A stretch of 64,000 nt of DNA from Ornithodoros turicata. Lineage: Eukaryota > Arthropoda > Arachnida > Ixodida > Argasidae. Below, in pieces: positions 12,019 to 24,705 of this stretch. The position numbers and the translations under genes were made by a program. Position 1 is the first letter of the stretch. Every line of letters starts with the position of its first letter. The notes under the pieces are model-generated. The model searched no databases and was not told the DNA's origin. It saw only the letters and a program-made list of their open reading frames with translations. Location: the NCBI RefSeq assembly GCF_037126465.1, contig NC_088201.1:71384879-71448878 (forward strand), given 5' to 3'.

Positions 12019-13401
12019 AGTGGTGGCAGCAGAGTCACGTTCGACACAAAAAGTGATTGGTCAACCAACACCTCCTAGATAGCGTCGGGCCTGCGCGCTT
12101 ACGTCACCTATGGAGGCCTGTCCTGCTTTGCGATCTGCTTCGAGCTTTCTTCTCGTTCGCTCTTTCATTTATTTCACAGCAGCATCCACAACAGTAACAG
12201 CAGGCCTAATTCCTGTGTGACGCAGCTCGCAGGCCTTCTCCTTATCTTGCAGGTGTTGGGTAAACTCTGCTCAAATAAGTCCGAGAAACTGAGAAAACAG
12301 AACAACGGTGCAATCGCAAACGGTGGTGGTAAAATGGTAGGGACCAACGGTTAGGCCCCATATCCTCCAAATGCCCAGTATCAGTGGATAATATTCTGAG
12401 TCTTACATAACTGCTTTTATGCGCTTGCTATTGATAACCTGAAATAAGAGACTTCAACTAGCCAGCAACGACGGTCCTCACAGTCCCATATGAAGACACT
12501 TGTAATATGCGAGAAACGGTGAAGAAAAACATGGGGGGGGGGATGCAAGTACAAGTTTTCTCACTCGTCGGAAGCACTGTAATGCTTAATCCTCCGTCTC
12601 CGTGGGACGTGCATGACTTGATATGATAGTTTGATTAAAATGCATGGGAAGCCTTGTGAGTGCCAACAAGAGTACATTGTTAAGGATGAACAAAGAAAAT
12701 GTAAAAGAAGAAACAAGAATTTAGGCCCCATGCGCCTTGCTGTTGTAAAGATAGCAGTTGGTGTTCTGCAATGTTAACACCTTGGCATTCTGCAAAGCGG
12801 GGACTTCCTATAACGATGTAGTAGGTTCGGATGCAATGAAAAGTGGTCTACCTTTCACATACTAGTCATGTTATGTCATAGTGTCTAATAATAGGCCATC
12901 CAGGAGGAAAATTGTGACGCTCTTGCCTTTCCGTAATCTCAAAACTCTCTTCATAAAAAAGAAGAAAGGCATAACCATCAGATCGAACCAGGGAACATGA
13001 AAGCTAGAATCGTCATCTGCACCACTGAACCACCAGCCCAGAATGTTGTCATCGTGAGGCACCAAGACGCAACAGGTTTGGAAGGCACACTCAGCAACTG
13101 TTACTTCGTTCCTCGTGTAAAAAAAAAAGAAGAAAAACAAATAACAAAAAATCTGGGGCATACTACAGTTCCACGAAACGAACCGCAGAAGACAGTTTCG
13201 CCTTTCATTCCTGACATGAACACTTTCGAAGAGGACGACACTTTCTGGGGAACAAATTTCCCGAAATACAAGCACAAAGACACGCCAGTGCATTTGAAAC
13301 GGCGAAAATTAGTACCACAGGAAAAAAAAAAAAAAGAAACGATGCTGACGCACATGCGCTTCCATTCCAGTTGAACACCATCGTGGTACCTGTCATAGAA
13401 G
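12019..13401. other. No gene; repeat flank shared with ~14.9 kb and ~15.8 kb
   Basis: Sequence near 12910-13030 (TGACGCTCTTGCC and following) recurs near 14930 and 15790, so it belongs to a dispersed repeat family. The ORFs at 12871-13293 (minus) and 12997-13374 (plus) overlap antisense and show no family motif. A poly-G run lies at about 12533-12541. Confidence 0.45.
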
Positions 13402-13403
13402 TA

Positions 13404-13715
13404 CAGGTTGTGACAAAAGTTTACGGAACACGCGAGCGGCGTACTTTTTCTTCGGTGCGACACCCTAACGGCTGCAGGAAGCGGGTGAGTTCACTGTTTC
13501 GGAGGCGTGGAAGGGTACGCTGTTAGCGACACACAGCGGTAGCTTCCACTTCCCAAACACAACCAGGCGATACCGGAACTACCGTGGTGTCTCTGGCATC
13601 GCACGCTTGCACCCCTCCGAAGCAGTGAACTCATCCGCTTCCGCCAGCCGCTAGGGTGTCGTACCGACGAAAAAATACGCCGCTCGCGTGTTCCGTAAAC
13701 TTTTGTCCCAACCTG
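13404..13715. mobile_element. 312-bp near-palindromic MITE, Tc1/mariner type
   Basis: The left end CAGGTTGTGACAAAAG and the right end (reverse) CAGGTTGGGACAAAAG are flanked by TA at 13402-13403 and 13716-13717. The inverted homology extends about 120 bp from each end through TTTACGGAACACGCGAGCGG, CGACACCCTA and GAGTTCACTG, leaving a short unique centre. It has no coding capacity. A related, partly deleted member lies at 15125-15713. Confidence 0.85.
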
Positions 13716-14299
13716 TACCTAAGTGTTGACACATCTTTCTAAAGCTCAGGGCCAACTTATATTCCAGGTGAAATGCATAGCTTCAAAGAAGGGCAGCGTG
13801 TACGCCGGTCAAGTCAACTTGAGGAGGGTGTGTCGTGCAATTCTGGAAATGACTGAAATATCAGAATCACGTAAAAAATCTGTTCATATGGCGAGTGTAA
13901 TCCGCAGCGCTTCCAATTGAAAATGACGACCTGTATTGCGATGTCTGAAACTCGAGTGAGTGATATACTAGTGTACTGGGGGCGTCACTTGAGACTGACC
14001 AGAATTTTATTAAATTCGCGGTTTGTTTTTCTTTGCAAAAAGTCGTTGAATATATCTATTCCAGACGGGGCCTACTCAATGGTGGTGGTGTATCACTAAT
14101 TAGTGCAACCGTTGATTACTTTTATAATGAATATTCACAATTCCTGAAAACAAGTTGAACGCGCAATTCCAGATTTGTAGAGCACAAACCTAAGAAGTCT
14201 AGTCAGCAAGAATCGAAACAGTAGCACGTGCCCTTAAAAAATATGCGAAAATGCATTATCGTCGAGCGTTGCGCGAGTTCGGCGGCCGCTTTTTCCTGT

Positions 14300-14760
14300 C
14301 GCGGAACGAAGGACGTTTAATCCACAAGTTCGAAATTCATGTTAAAGGATTGAAAATCATCTACATTACAACAAACACGTGTGGCACTTTGTGCATCTTA
14401 TTTAGTTTCACCATTTGAGCGCGTCCAAGTTGCCTCGCGCGACGACTCCGTCGCCACATCGATCTCGATGAATGAAAACTTGATGAATTTCGCCTTGACA
14501 GGGAACAAAGGACGTTTAAGCCACAGGTCCGAAATTTATGGCAAATTATTGACAAGCATCTACACTACAAGAAACACGATTGATAATCCGTTCATCTTAA
14601 ATACCCTTACCATTAGAGCGCGTCAATTTGTCCCGCATAATTGGTTCCGTCGTCATATCGACCTTGACTTCACAGGCATCAAAGGACGTTTAAGCCACAA
14701 GTCCGAAATTTATGTTGAATGATTGACAATCATCTACATTACAGCAAACACGCGCGGCAC
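14300..14760 (+). repeat. Three-copy diverged tandem repeat (~175-200-bp period)
   Basis: The block AAGGACGTTTAA..CCACAAGTCCGAAATT.ATG recurs near 14308, 14506 and 14682. Each is followed by a shared CATCTACA.TACA segment and, in the first two, by GCGCGTC. The copies have diverged considerably. Nothing coding is visible. Confidence 0.65.
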
Positions 14761-15124
14761 TGTGCAAAACGGGGATCCCTGTAACGGTGAAGTAAGTCGG
14801 AGTGCAATGGAAAGTCATCTATTCACATATTAAGTACACAGGCGATCGCAGAGCATTACCCGAACTAAATCCAACCGAACAGCATGCAATATGACATAGA
14901 GCCAGTACGGCATTATTAAGTCAAAACTCTGACGCTCTCGCCCTGCCGTTACTCTCATAACTCCCTCTACAAAACAATTAAAAAGAAAAAATAAATAAGT
15001 AAATAAGTAAAATAATAATAAAAACTACGCAGGCCGAGGATCGAACCACGGCCCTTGAAAGCTATACCCAACGTCGCCACCAGTGGGCCAACACCGCCCG
15101 TTGCTATTAAGGAATGAAGATACA

Positions 15125-15713
15125 GACGCTTCGCACTGCCTCAGGGGGGTGGACGACTGCGCTCTTAGCGACACACAGCGGTAGTTTCGGTATGATTACT
15201 GTTGTATGTGCCCGCAAAGTGAGTTGGATTTTACTGTTGTGCTCGCCAGGAACACGTGGTTGAACGATTGTTGAGACAGAGAGCTCGCCGCTATCATCGT
15301 GATAACAAGGATGAATCATAGTGGCAACACTTTACAGTGTATTGCTTTTATTGGAAAGCCATGATATGTAGACAAGAGAAAGAAAGGTATCTGGTAAACA
15401 GTTGCTTTATTATGGACGACGCGTGACGTGCTCATAAACAATTGGCGCTGACATTGATAATTGATTGATTGATAAACAACTGACGTGAGTCACGAGTTGT
15501 TGACGAGCACAACAGTTTAATCCAACTCACTTTGCGGGCATATACAACAGTAATCATACCGAAACTCACGCTGTGTGTCGCTAAGAGCGCAGTCGTCCAC
15601 CCCTCTGAGGCAGTGAACTGGCCTGATTTCGCCAGCTTCCGCTTGCCGCTAGGGTGTCGTACCGAGGAGAAAATACACCGCTCGCGTGTTCCGTAAACTT
15701 TTGTCGGGACCTG
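15125..15713. mobile_element. Second member of the CAGGT-family MITE, left end truncated
   Basis: The right terminus (reverse) CAGGTCCCGACAAAAG, then TTTACGGAACACGCGAGCGG, matches the element at 13404-13715 and is followed by TA at 15714-15715. The left arm starts internally at about the CTTCGCACTGCCTCAGG position. It pairs with the right arm through GCGCTCTTAGCGACACACAG and GCAAAGTGAGTTGGAT. The outermost part of the left arm is missing. Confidence 0.7.
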
Positions 15714-15715
15714 TA

Positions 15716-16544
15716 CGACAAAAATAGCACACCAATGCATTCTGCCCCGAAGTCAACACGCCGAAAATAAGTCCTCCAGGAACAAAACTGTGACGTTCTT
15801 GCCCTTCCATTCCACTTGTACGCCATCGAAGGGCCTCTCACAGCAACACCCATGTGTGGGCATTTCTTTCTAAAGCTCAGGGTCCATAGATATTCTAACA
15901 AAACCAGATGGATTGCATTGCTCCAATGGAGGGCGGCGAGTACGCCGGTCAAGCCAACTTTAAGAAGCTGTGTCGCGCATTTCTGGGAATGTAACACGTA
16001 ATCGCGTCGTTTGACAAGCAAAAGTCGCGGTGTACTATGTATGTGTCACGAACATCTTACAAGAGGTTGTGGAAGGTGACATCCTGTTTCGACAGAAAGT
16101 CCCATCCGGTAGGAGCGCTCTGCCTCTTTTATAAGTTCATCGTACAAGCAAACGCTTTCGCTTACGATTTCAGAACAGGGTTTATACACTATGTGACTTC
16201 TCTGCTCCCTTTCCCGGCTTTTCGCGATGCCACAAGCTTTCTATTGAAGCGTATGAACACCAATACACAAAACTGACGCCGAAATTTTATTTGACAGGTA
16301 ATATGTAAACAGAACGAATCAGCTGGGCTAGAAAGCGTCGTACCAAAGGGGAAAAATAAAAACAGTGCCAGCACAAGCGACTCTTCCAACTGGCTGAAGT
16401 GAGCGTTTCTCAAAACGAGGGCGCACTCTCAACGCAGCAGCTCTTAGTGTTCGCTCCATGCTGAGCAGTGACCTGTACTTTGCTTTTATCGACGCCACCA
16501 CAGAGAAGCCAAGTTCGCAAAGTACATCATGACAAAGAAAAAAA

Positions 16545-16547
<3 letters not shown>
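15716..16547. other. No gene; contains a MITE-free paralogue of the 13.4-kb flank
   Basis: Near 15808-15890 the sequence reads through from CATTCCA.TTG..C.CCATCG to TTTCTAAAGCTCAGGG. These are the two sides of the MITE at 13404, so this is a related repeat copy without that insertion. Nothing else is recognised. Confidence 0.5.

Positions 16548-16576
<29 letters not shown>
16548..16576 (+). repeat. (GA)n microsatellite
   Basis: A perfect run of AG/GA dinucleotides about 29 bp long, preceded by an A-rich stretch. Confidence 0.95.
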
Positions 16577-16579
<3 letters not shown>

Positions 16580-16762
16580 ACTTTCATGACTTTAGTGCTC
16601 AGGAGCAGGTACACTCCTAACAAAGCCGTCCAAATTTTGGAAGATGGCTTCAGCAGAACCAGCAGCCCCAAAACGAGCCACTTCGCGAACACTGCTGAAC
16701 CTGCGGTGACCCTCCTGCGGCTAGGGTTCATTATGTGTTAGAATGTGATGTGCCGTTTTATG

Positions 16763-16855
16763 CTGGCATACCATGCCGAGACTGGGAGGTGACACGGGTT
16801 CGAATCCGGGCGCAGGCTGTGCCGTCTGAGGCTGGGCTTTCCTCAAACACTTGAA
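16763..16855 (+). repeat. tRNA-derived SINE fragment
   Basis: CGAGACTGGGAGGT, the B-box GGTTCGAATCCGGGC and GGCTGTGCCGTCTG appear in the same order as the copy at 10.7 kb, on the plus strand. The 5' part with the A box is not recognisable, so this copy is 5'-truncated or diverged. A poly-C run follows at about 16902-16916. Confidence 0.65.
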
Positions 16856-17525
16856 GACAAATGTCAGCACAGTTCCCTGTGAAGTCGGTTCAGGACGCTC
16901 ACCCCCCCCCCCCCCCACTCTCTGCCCGAGCAACATGAGCCGTCAGCAGGCAGATAGCTCGGTATACAGACAGTGTATACCGTCCTCTTTTGATAGAGCA
17001 TCCAGGGTTACCCCCGTAATCTCAGGAACACTTATCTTTATCACTTCCAGAAAGACATCGTCTCTCGCTGTTATCAGGTATCATCATACCGTTTCTTAGC
17101 CGGCGCGGTACGAACCTCTGAATTTCACGGGAAGGGCATGTGACTCAAAACAGAAGAGTACATCAGATCCGCACAAAAATCCTTCCGCAAGGCGCGCAGC
17201 GAGCGTCAGCGCAACAATGTAAACAATCGCACGTGGCCGGGTGCTCGACCAGGCGCTCCCATGCATTGGGTAGGCCGGTAATCACACCAGTCATTCTCGC
17301 TCACCATAATGAGTGGTTGCGGCAACAAATTCGCTACGCGTCAGAAACGGCAACTACATGGAACGTCGTTTTTTTTTCCCTTCAAAACGCAAGGGAGAAT
17401 ACAGGTTAGTAAGCAGACCACTCCACCTTCCCGTAGCTGTGGGAATGCCGATACATTTGCTCATACAGAAACAGCTGTAATGGCATTATCCCTAAACTCC
17501 GCGATCGATCCTTGGAAGTCTCTCC

Positions 17526-17527
<2 letters not shown>

Positions 17528-17563
<36 letters not shown>
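17528..17563 (+). repeat. (CA)n microsatellite at the LINE 3' end
   Basis: An uninterrupted run of about 36 bp. In LINE (minus) orientation it is a (TG)n tail immediately after the LINE 3' untranslated region, so it may be the element's 3' tail or have grown from it. Confidence 0.95.
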
Positions 17564-17565
<2 letters not shown>

Positions 17566-20155
17566 TAGAGATACGATAATGAGATGGGGCTGATGCCGGC
17601 CAGCAGGCTGGGCGCTGCCCCAGTGCCACTTGTACGTGATGAGAGATGATGATGGATATGATAAGGGGTACGGTAATCAAAGCAGGGTGGAGAGGCCTGT
17701 TGATGACAAGAAGTCCCAAAGGTGACGCAGACCTTGGCGTGTATGAGCTGGACTGGACCATCGGCCCAGCACCTTGCCTATGGTAAATGGGCGATGATCG
17801 ATCGCATGCAGTTCGTGCTGCAAGATCGCACGCTCCCGCTGGTAGTACGGGCAGTCCATAAGTAGGTAGTGCAGGTCTGCACGCACACTGCATGCTGCGC
17901 AAAGGTGCGAGGGCGCGCGGCCAAGACGCTGCCTCATAACTGGTGTAAATGCAACATTCAGCCGCATGCGGTGAAGCAGGGATGCGTAGTGTCGCGGAAG
18001 GCGATGAGGAAGCGACAGTGAAAGAGAAGGATCCACTGTGTGGAGCAGAGAGTAGGGTGTAATGTCATGCAGCCACTGTGATATTGTCCTGTCTGCAGAG
18101 AGAGCACGGACGAGGGCCTGACGATCACCTTTGGGCAAGATGATAGAGTGGGCTGAAGCTATATGATGACCCCGCAGGGCCGCCCGGTCGGCCTCTTCAT
18201 TGCCGGGTACGCCGACATGACCAGGTACCCACTGTAATACTATGCAGTCGCCCAGGTCCAGCAGCTCCTTGTAAGTTTCAAGCACGTCAGCAACAATGGA
18301 CATGAGAGGACCTCGAATGCCCATTGTTGCGAGGCATTGGATAGCAGCTTTCGAGTCTGTGTAGAAGACCCATGGCCGAGCTGAACACTGCAGGATCTTG
18401 CGCATGGCAAAGAGCAAAGCATGTAGCTCAGCACATGTTGACGACGTCAGATGCGAGAGACGGAAGATACCAGTTATGTCTTCGGACGGAATAATATAGG
18501 CGCATGCAGAGCTGGATGTTGTGGACGAGCCATCCGTAAAAACTCAAGTAAAGCCTGCATACAGCTCGCTCATCATATCCAGTTTGAGCGCCTTGGACAC
18601 ACCTGCAGCGACATCATCCTTTCTCTGCAGCCCGGGAACGGATAGTGAAGCAGATGGCAGAGGGAGGGTCCAAGGTGGAGTTGAACGCGCCTGGGGTTCA
18701 ACTTGAAAACGTGGCAGGTGAGACTTTAGCTGTTGAATGCAGGACCTGAACTTGTGATTCCTGCGACTGGAAAGCTTCAGCAGTAAAGGGTGCTACCGGT
18801 GATGAGCCAACAAACGGAGATAGTGACGGCTCGTCTCATTAAAGCGCTGGATAGCAAGCGGAGTCTCTCTCGCTTCTGCCATGACTAAACAAGTATCCGT
18901 TGTTCTTGGCACACCCAGGCACACACGAAGGCTACGTGCCAAAAGACACTGAAGCTTGGACTCGGAGGATGGCGAAATCCCGTGTAATACTGGAAGGCTG
19001 TATAGGAGCGGACCACGCACCAAGGCTCGATGAATGGCCAAAAGAGATCGCGCATCGCAGCCCCACCTAAGGCCAGCAATGTGTCGCATTAGGGCGATCC
19101 CTTTGGAGAGTTTCGCCTCTAGGCCCACTACATGTCTTCTCCACGAGTGTCGGGAGTCCAGCGTTACACCCAAGAACTTACATGAGGTGGAGTACTGGAG
19201 CTGCTGTCCAGCCACAGAAAGACGATATGGAAGCATGTTCCTTCGCGTGAAGGCGATGACGTCTGTCTTCTCCCACGAGATATCTAAGCCTGCCGTCAAC
19301 AGGTATTGGTGTATGGAGTTAAGGGTTGACTGCAGTCGCCGCTGAATGGCGGGGCGAGATTTTCCGGTAGTCCAGATGCAGATGTCGTCAGCATAAAGAG
19401 AGAAATATACTTTCCTCCCTATGCAGTCCTTAAGACCGGCCATAACTACGTTGAAAAGAAGCGGGCTAAGCACACTTCCCTGTGGCACCCCGTAGTCTGA
19501 TGGAACAGGCGCAGTATCTCCCTTAGCTGTGCGGATAAACAGGGACCTACCGCGAAGGAAATCCGTGATCCAACGCATGGCCCTTAATGGCAAAGAAGCA
19601 CAAATAAGCCTGTATAGGATGAAAATGCGACTGACGGTATCATACGCCCGTTTCACATCGAGGAATACAGCCACCATTATCCTTTTGCGGACCATTGCTT
19701 CCTGTGCTGCGGACACTAAGTCCATGATGGAATCCAGCGCTGAGCGGTACTGACGGAAACCCGACATTTCTTTGGGAAAAAAGGATCTCTTTTCGAGCCA
19801 CCATTCAAGTCTGTGAAGTATCATGCGCTCCAACAGCTTCCCGACACAACTGGTTAGGCTTACCGGCCTAAATGAGGACAATTGTGAAGGGATCTTGCCT
19901 GGTTTCAGCAAGGGAACGACGCATGCGCGTTTCCAGGCTTCGGGAAATCTACCTTCTCTCCAGGATGCATTCAAAGCTGACAGAAGACACCCCCGTGACT
20001 GCTCATCCAAGTTACGGAGCGCCAGATATGATATGTCGTCCGGACCAGGAGAAGACCGGGCTCGAGAGAGATGAAGGGCGTTCATAAGTTCAGCCAGCGA
20101 GAAGTCCATATCCATGGCGGGATCACTGACTGGAGCGGCATCTGCAACTTGCGCA
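17564..20155 (-). mobile_element. Non-LTR retrotransposon (RT + RNase H, I-superfamily-like)
   Basis: The element runs minus, from the junction with the hAT element at 20156 down to a 3' end next to a (TG)n stretch. It keeps the RT and RNase H of ORF2. The endonuclease and ORF1 are not present in this block. Sequence beyond the nested hAT insertions (from about 29758) should be the original upstream neighbour of this LINE, because hAT-1 and its 8-bp target duplication split the site. An RNase H downstream of RT places it among I/R1/LOA-like LINEs, but I cannot assign the clade. Confidence 0.85.
17677..20115 (-). pseudogene. LINE ORF2: reverse transcriptase and RNase H, two in-frame stops
   Basis: The RT part (20115 down to 18796) shows SSPGPDDISYLAL, FRPVSLTSCVGKLLERM, VFLDVKRAYDTV, GVPQGSVLSPLLFN and the catalytic YADD (FSLYADDICIW, near 19387). 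The RNase H part begins FTDGS near 18542. It continues with ELHALLFA, YTDSKAAIQCL and WVPGHVGVPGNEEADRAA, and ends in a Cys/His-rich tail (CAACSVRADLHYLLMDC). It would copy element RNA into target-primed DNA. A TAG at 18793-18795 and a TGA at 18544-18546 interrupt one otherwise continuous frame, with no frameshift. The TGA lies just before the TDGS motif. The upstream ATG at 20115 is internal to the original ORF. Confidence 0.92.
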
Positions 20156-22776
20156 GTTATAGATAGTGATGGGAAATTCGGTTCTTTTTAGTGAACCGGT
20201 TCGTCCGAATCAGTTAACATTAGTGATTCGTTCGAAAGATTCGTTCGTGAATCAGTGTCGTCACTGGATCATGTGGCCCTGTGATGGAGCCCCCACCATT
20301 GCCAGTCACGATAGTGGTGGCGCCAAATTCGAAGTCGGCAGGAACCCGAGTTCGGTCTAAAGATTTTCTCAGCTGTGATCAAAGCACTGTCAAATACTGG
20401 TTTGCATCCTTCTGTGGTTTATCTCGGAGCCTTAAATTTTATAAGCGGAAACCGAGAGGAAGGTAAAATGTAACGTCATAAGAAAAATGGAGCATGTTCT
20501 GTTTTTAACTTAGGATTTTTGAACCAACGTTAGAGATTCGAAAACCAACTTCCTTAAACTGCAGGCTGCGGAAATATTATCACGAAATACCTGGGAAGCA
20601 CGTCCGCCAGCCCACGTTATAAGTCAAAAGGGATTTGTCCAGTGCACCTCACAAGCAACTTGTAATTATCCAGTGAGCATAGCCAGCGATGCGGAGAGCG
20701 AGCACACTTCTGATTCCGAAGGCTTCCACCCATACAACGACCGCCATAAAGCTCGACGTCGACGCGCCGAATGAACCAACGGTAAAATCCCAAACGCGGA
20801 GAGCGAGAACAACGCGGTTCTACGCAGAGTAGCTGAGAACCGAATACCCCATGAACCAGTGAACCGTTTGCTCCCAAACGGTTCTGCTGCTCCTCGATTC
20901 ATCCCGCGAGTCAGCGGCTCTCCGTCTTATCCGATTCAGCGATACGGTTTAGTTGTTTGGTTCTCTGTGGTTCTGCGATCACTTCGACTCTCCGATTCAT
21001 CCCGAATGGTGAGGTTCGACGGCTCGACCAATCACGATCCCGTCAGCCCTCCGTGTTGCGAACAGTCGAGCCCGTCGAGAGAGGGTCTATGTTACATTTA
21101 AGCCTGGGAAGATTGCAGACAGATGGCGTCCGCACCCGAATAGCTTTCAGCCGCGGGGCCCGAGGGAAGGTCGGTCTCGCTCCCATCCTTCCATCCGCAT
21201 TCGTATCGGAAGAGAAGGAGCAACATGTGATTGCAAATTTGTCTAGCGGCGTACGGTTCATCTGTGCTCCACCCGTAGATACCCGTGAGATATTGACTCA
21301 TGAAAAGTGTGCGAGCTCAAAGAGGGGTTACGTGATGAGTGAACATTCCATATCTAAAATAATTAAAATTCGAGCTTTGAGAACACATTTTCTGAAGCGT
21401 CATGACTTGCGTCGTACCTCGTGGGTCCTACAGGATGGCTGTGCTTCCTTCTTAATGCGTCTGTGGCCGATATTGGAGTACACCTGAGTCAGCAATTAAA
21501 CAGTTATGTATCACAATACTTGTGCGTGTATTAATTAGGACAGTCCAGTGGTGCGCATTCAATCTTGGTAAGAAGCATAACGGCGGATATGTTACCCCTT
21601 ACCTCAATGCGTTATTGGTCATGTTATGGACGATGCAAGCAATTAAAGGGACGGTCTCTCGTACAGCCGGGGCGATTCCGAAACTTTGCCACAACTATCT
21701 TCACGAGTACTGTACACATACAACCGTCAAAGTTTCATTCGGAATAGCCAAGTCGTTTTTGAGGAATTTGTCGAAACGTGCCGTAATAGCAGACGACAGA
21801 ACATGCGCTTCTTTCTCATGCAACGTCACGCATGACGTCGACCTGCGGGTACGTCGCCGTTGCCATGGCAATCGAAACCTGGAGAAGGATCTTGGGTTGA
21901 ATCATCACCTTGCTCTCGAAATGGGGACACTCAGACATATACCTCCACGAGCGGAGAATGTAGCCCGTTCATTGACTGTGGGGTTCTTTCCCCGAGTATT
22001 TAATTCGTTTTTTAAATAAACATGCACTCACTCTCCATGTACGTCGTCAGCGACACTTCATTTCGAAATATGATCAGTGAGCAACGGGGAGTGTAATGGA
22101 AGCGCGCGTAATATATTTTTGGTCGGAGCTGTAATGCGACCGCGCGCGCCGATGGCCGGCGACTTCAGGTATGTGACTGTGAGTGGGGTGGTTTTGGTTC
22201 TGCAATTTTTAACTTGTCTATCAAAGTTAACATAGTTGATCTAAACCACCATGTAGGCCATTTCTTAGAATGTGCATTTTTCGCCTGAGAACTGAAAGAA
22301 AATGTACGAGAGTTGCCGCGGTCCCCAGTCACTTCTGAAAGTCGTCTCCTCACGTAGGTGCACTGCTCGCGCAAAAGCAGACGACTTCTGTATCCTATCA
22401 CGGACTTCCCGCAGGGCGACGTAGCCGTTCGGGTTGTTGCCAACACAGACCGCGGCATGCTCTGCAATCTTCATCAATTTAACCCGGTCATTTAATAACC
22501 GTGACGTGCTTTGTCGGGTAAGTTTGGGATATTCCATTTTGAACAAAGGGTAATCGAATGATACACTTTATGAAACGCTCGTTCAATGTACAATTCGCGC
22601 AATATGCTCTTGCCATATTCGGTGGTCATTGATCTACAAGGAATGAAATGACACCACAGTTTCGAAATTTCTCCCTCTCTATTGCCTTTCTCGGCACTGG
22701 GACCTCACACTCATTTCCTGTTATACCTTGTTCGTGGCTGCCACTGCTCTGTCTCCTCTATCCACATCTCGATGAC

Positions 22777-24705
22777 ATGGCGCAGCAGGAACGAAGTTTG
22801 TCGCGAAAGCGAAGTGCAATCTGGACATTGTTTACGCCCGCTGGAGACCATGTTGCAAGATGCAATTTTTGTGGCGCTCTTACGTCCTACAAGGGGGGAG
22901 CAACGGCAAATCTCTGGCGTCACGCGCGTACCAAGCACCCTACGTTAACCGTTTCAAGAGCATCCGTCCGAGGCCCACAGCAACAGTTAGTTGTCGAAAA
23001 TGTGGACGATCCTGGGTTGCTGGACCCCCTGCCCTCCGCGGCTGCGTCAAGCTCGGAAGTAGCCTCGGCAAGTTCGTGCACAGTGACAACTGTCTGTGCA
23101 CCATCAACTTCATCTCAGCCAGTGGCGTCCGAGGGACGACGAAGGGAAATTCAAAGTACAATTTCACAGTTCGTGTCACGATCACTGCCTCACAGCAAGA
23201 CAGCCAAGCTTGATGAGGAACTTGTCAAATTAATAGTAAAGGAGTATCACCCGTTCTCTCTTGTCGAAGGTGAGCGGTTTCGTAGTTTCGTGCGCGCTCT
23301 CAACCCGGGATATGTCCTTCCAACGAGAAAGACACTGTGCTCTACACTTCTTTCGTACACAAAAATCTCGGAAGACGTAAGAAGGCAGCTGCGATGTGCT
23401 ACGCATGTTTGCTTGACAACGGATGGATGGACTTCACTGACAAACGAGAGCTACATCGCTTTAACAGCGCACTTCTTTGATGAAAACTGTGATCTGAGAT
23501 CGTGCCTCATTGAATGCTTTGCATATAGTGCAAGGCATACTGCAGAGAACCTCGCAATAGAACTGCAACGAGTGGCAAGAGAGTGGCATGTGGAAGAAAA
23601 AGTGTCAGCTGTGGTAAGTGACAACGCAGCGAATATTACTGCCGCCGTACGCATATGTGGTTGGCCCCACCATCCCTGTTTTGCGCATACACTGAACTTA
23701 GTTGTTCAAACAGGTGTACGCGAAATTATCACCGTTCAAGCTAAGGTTAAAGCCATTGTTCGTTTTTTCAAGCAGAGTGCTCACGGACTGGCGAAGCTCC
23801 AATCGATGCAGCAACAAATGGGTGCACCGATGTTAAAATTGAAACAAGACGTTCCAACAAGATGGAATTCCACATATGAAATGTTTTCAAGGTTGATAAC
23901 TTTGAAGGAGGCTATACAGTCGACACTGGCCATCCTCGACTCCGGGGTGGAGTCACTCTCCCAGAGTGAATGGCATATTGTGGAAAAATCCTGTGACATA
24001 CTGAAGCCGTTATTGGAAGTAACCACTGAAATGAGTAGCGAGAAGGCAGTGACAGCATCAAAAGTAATTTTGCTGAGCAATGCTCTTATGGCCCACGTGG
24101 GAAACGCCGCAAAAGATGAAAGCCTCCCTGAAACCTGCGCAAAAATGGTTCAGGTTCTTGACGAGCAAATGAAAAAGCGATTTTCCGATGTGGAAGCCGT
24201 GAAAATACTAGCTGAAGCAACGTTTTTGGACCCTCGTTTCAAGAGACACGGGTTTCGTAAGGAGGTCACATTCAGAAATGCCTACCGTTGGCTCACACAA
24301 CAAGCAAACTCCGTTGAAGTTGCAGAGTGCAACCAATCAAGATTCCAGCTTTCTGCACAGGAGGCAAACCAGGACTCTCCGTCCATTTGACAGACTTTCG
24401 ACACAACCGTGTCGAGCCTCGTCAATCCCGCAAATCCAACTGCGGCTGGGATACGCGAACTAGACAAATACTTGCAGGAGCCCATGATTCTGAGGAAAAC
24501 AGATCCAATTCTCTGGTGGAAAGAAAGGAGACACGTCTATCCGCGTCTTTTTGAAATAATGAAGAGTAGGCTGTGTGTCGTCGCAACGTCAGTCCCATGT
24601 GAAAGAATCTTCTCCAAAGCTGGAGAAATTGTGACGGAAAGAAGAAACCGCCTTGGGCACAACAAGGTTTCGAAAGTGCTATTTCTGAATGCAAACATGC
24701 AGTGA
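22777..24705 (+). pseudogene. hAT transposase with BED zinc finger, one in-frame stop
   Basis: The start at 22777 (MAQQERSL) is preferred over 22648 because the BED finger follows at once: C29, C32, H49 and H54 around CNFCGALTSYKGG and NLWRHARTKH. The RNase H-like fold shows LTTDGWTSL (first Asp), VVSDNAANI (second Asp), CFAHTLNLVV and PTRWNSTYEM. The hATC dimerisation region near 24590 reads VATSVPCERIFSKAG. Length is about 640 residues, normal for the family. It excises and reinserts the element. A single TGA at 24388-24390 interrupts the frame about 70 codons after the catalytic fold and before hATC; upstream and downstream are the same frame. A truncated product would lack the dimerisation domain. 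Poly(A) signal AATAAA at 24949. Confidence 0.93.

Noticed and set aside
21522..22019. 165-codon ORF inside hAT-1 as a second element gene
   Set aside because: No motif is recognised, it spans the shared TTAAAGGGACGG repeat string, and hAT elements usually encode only the transposase.
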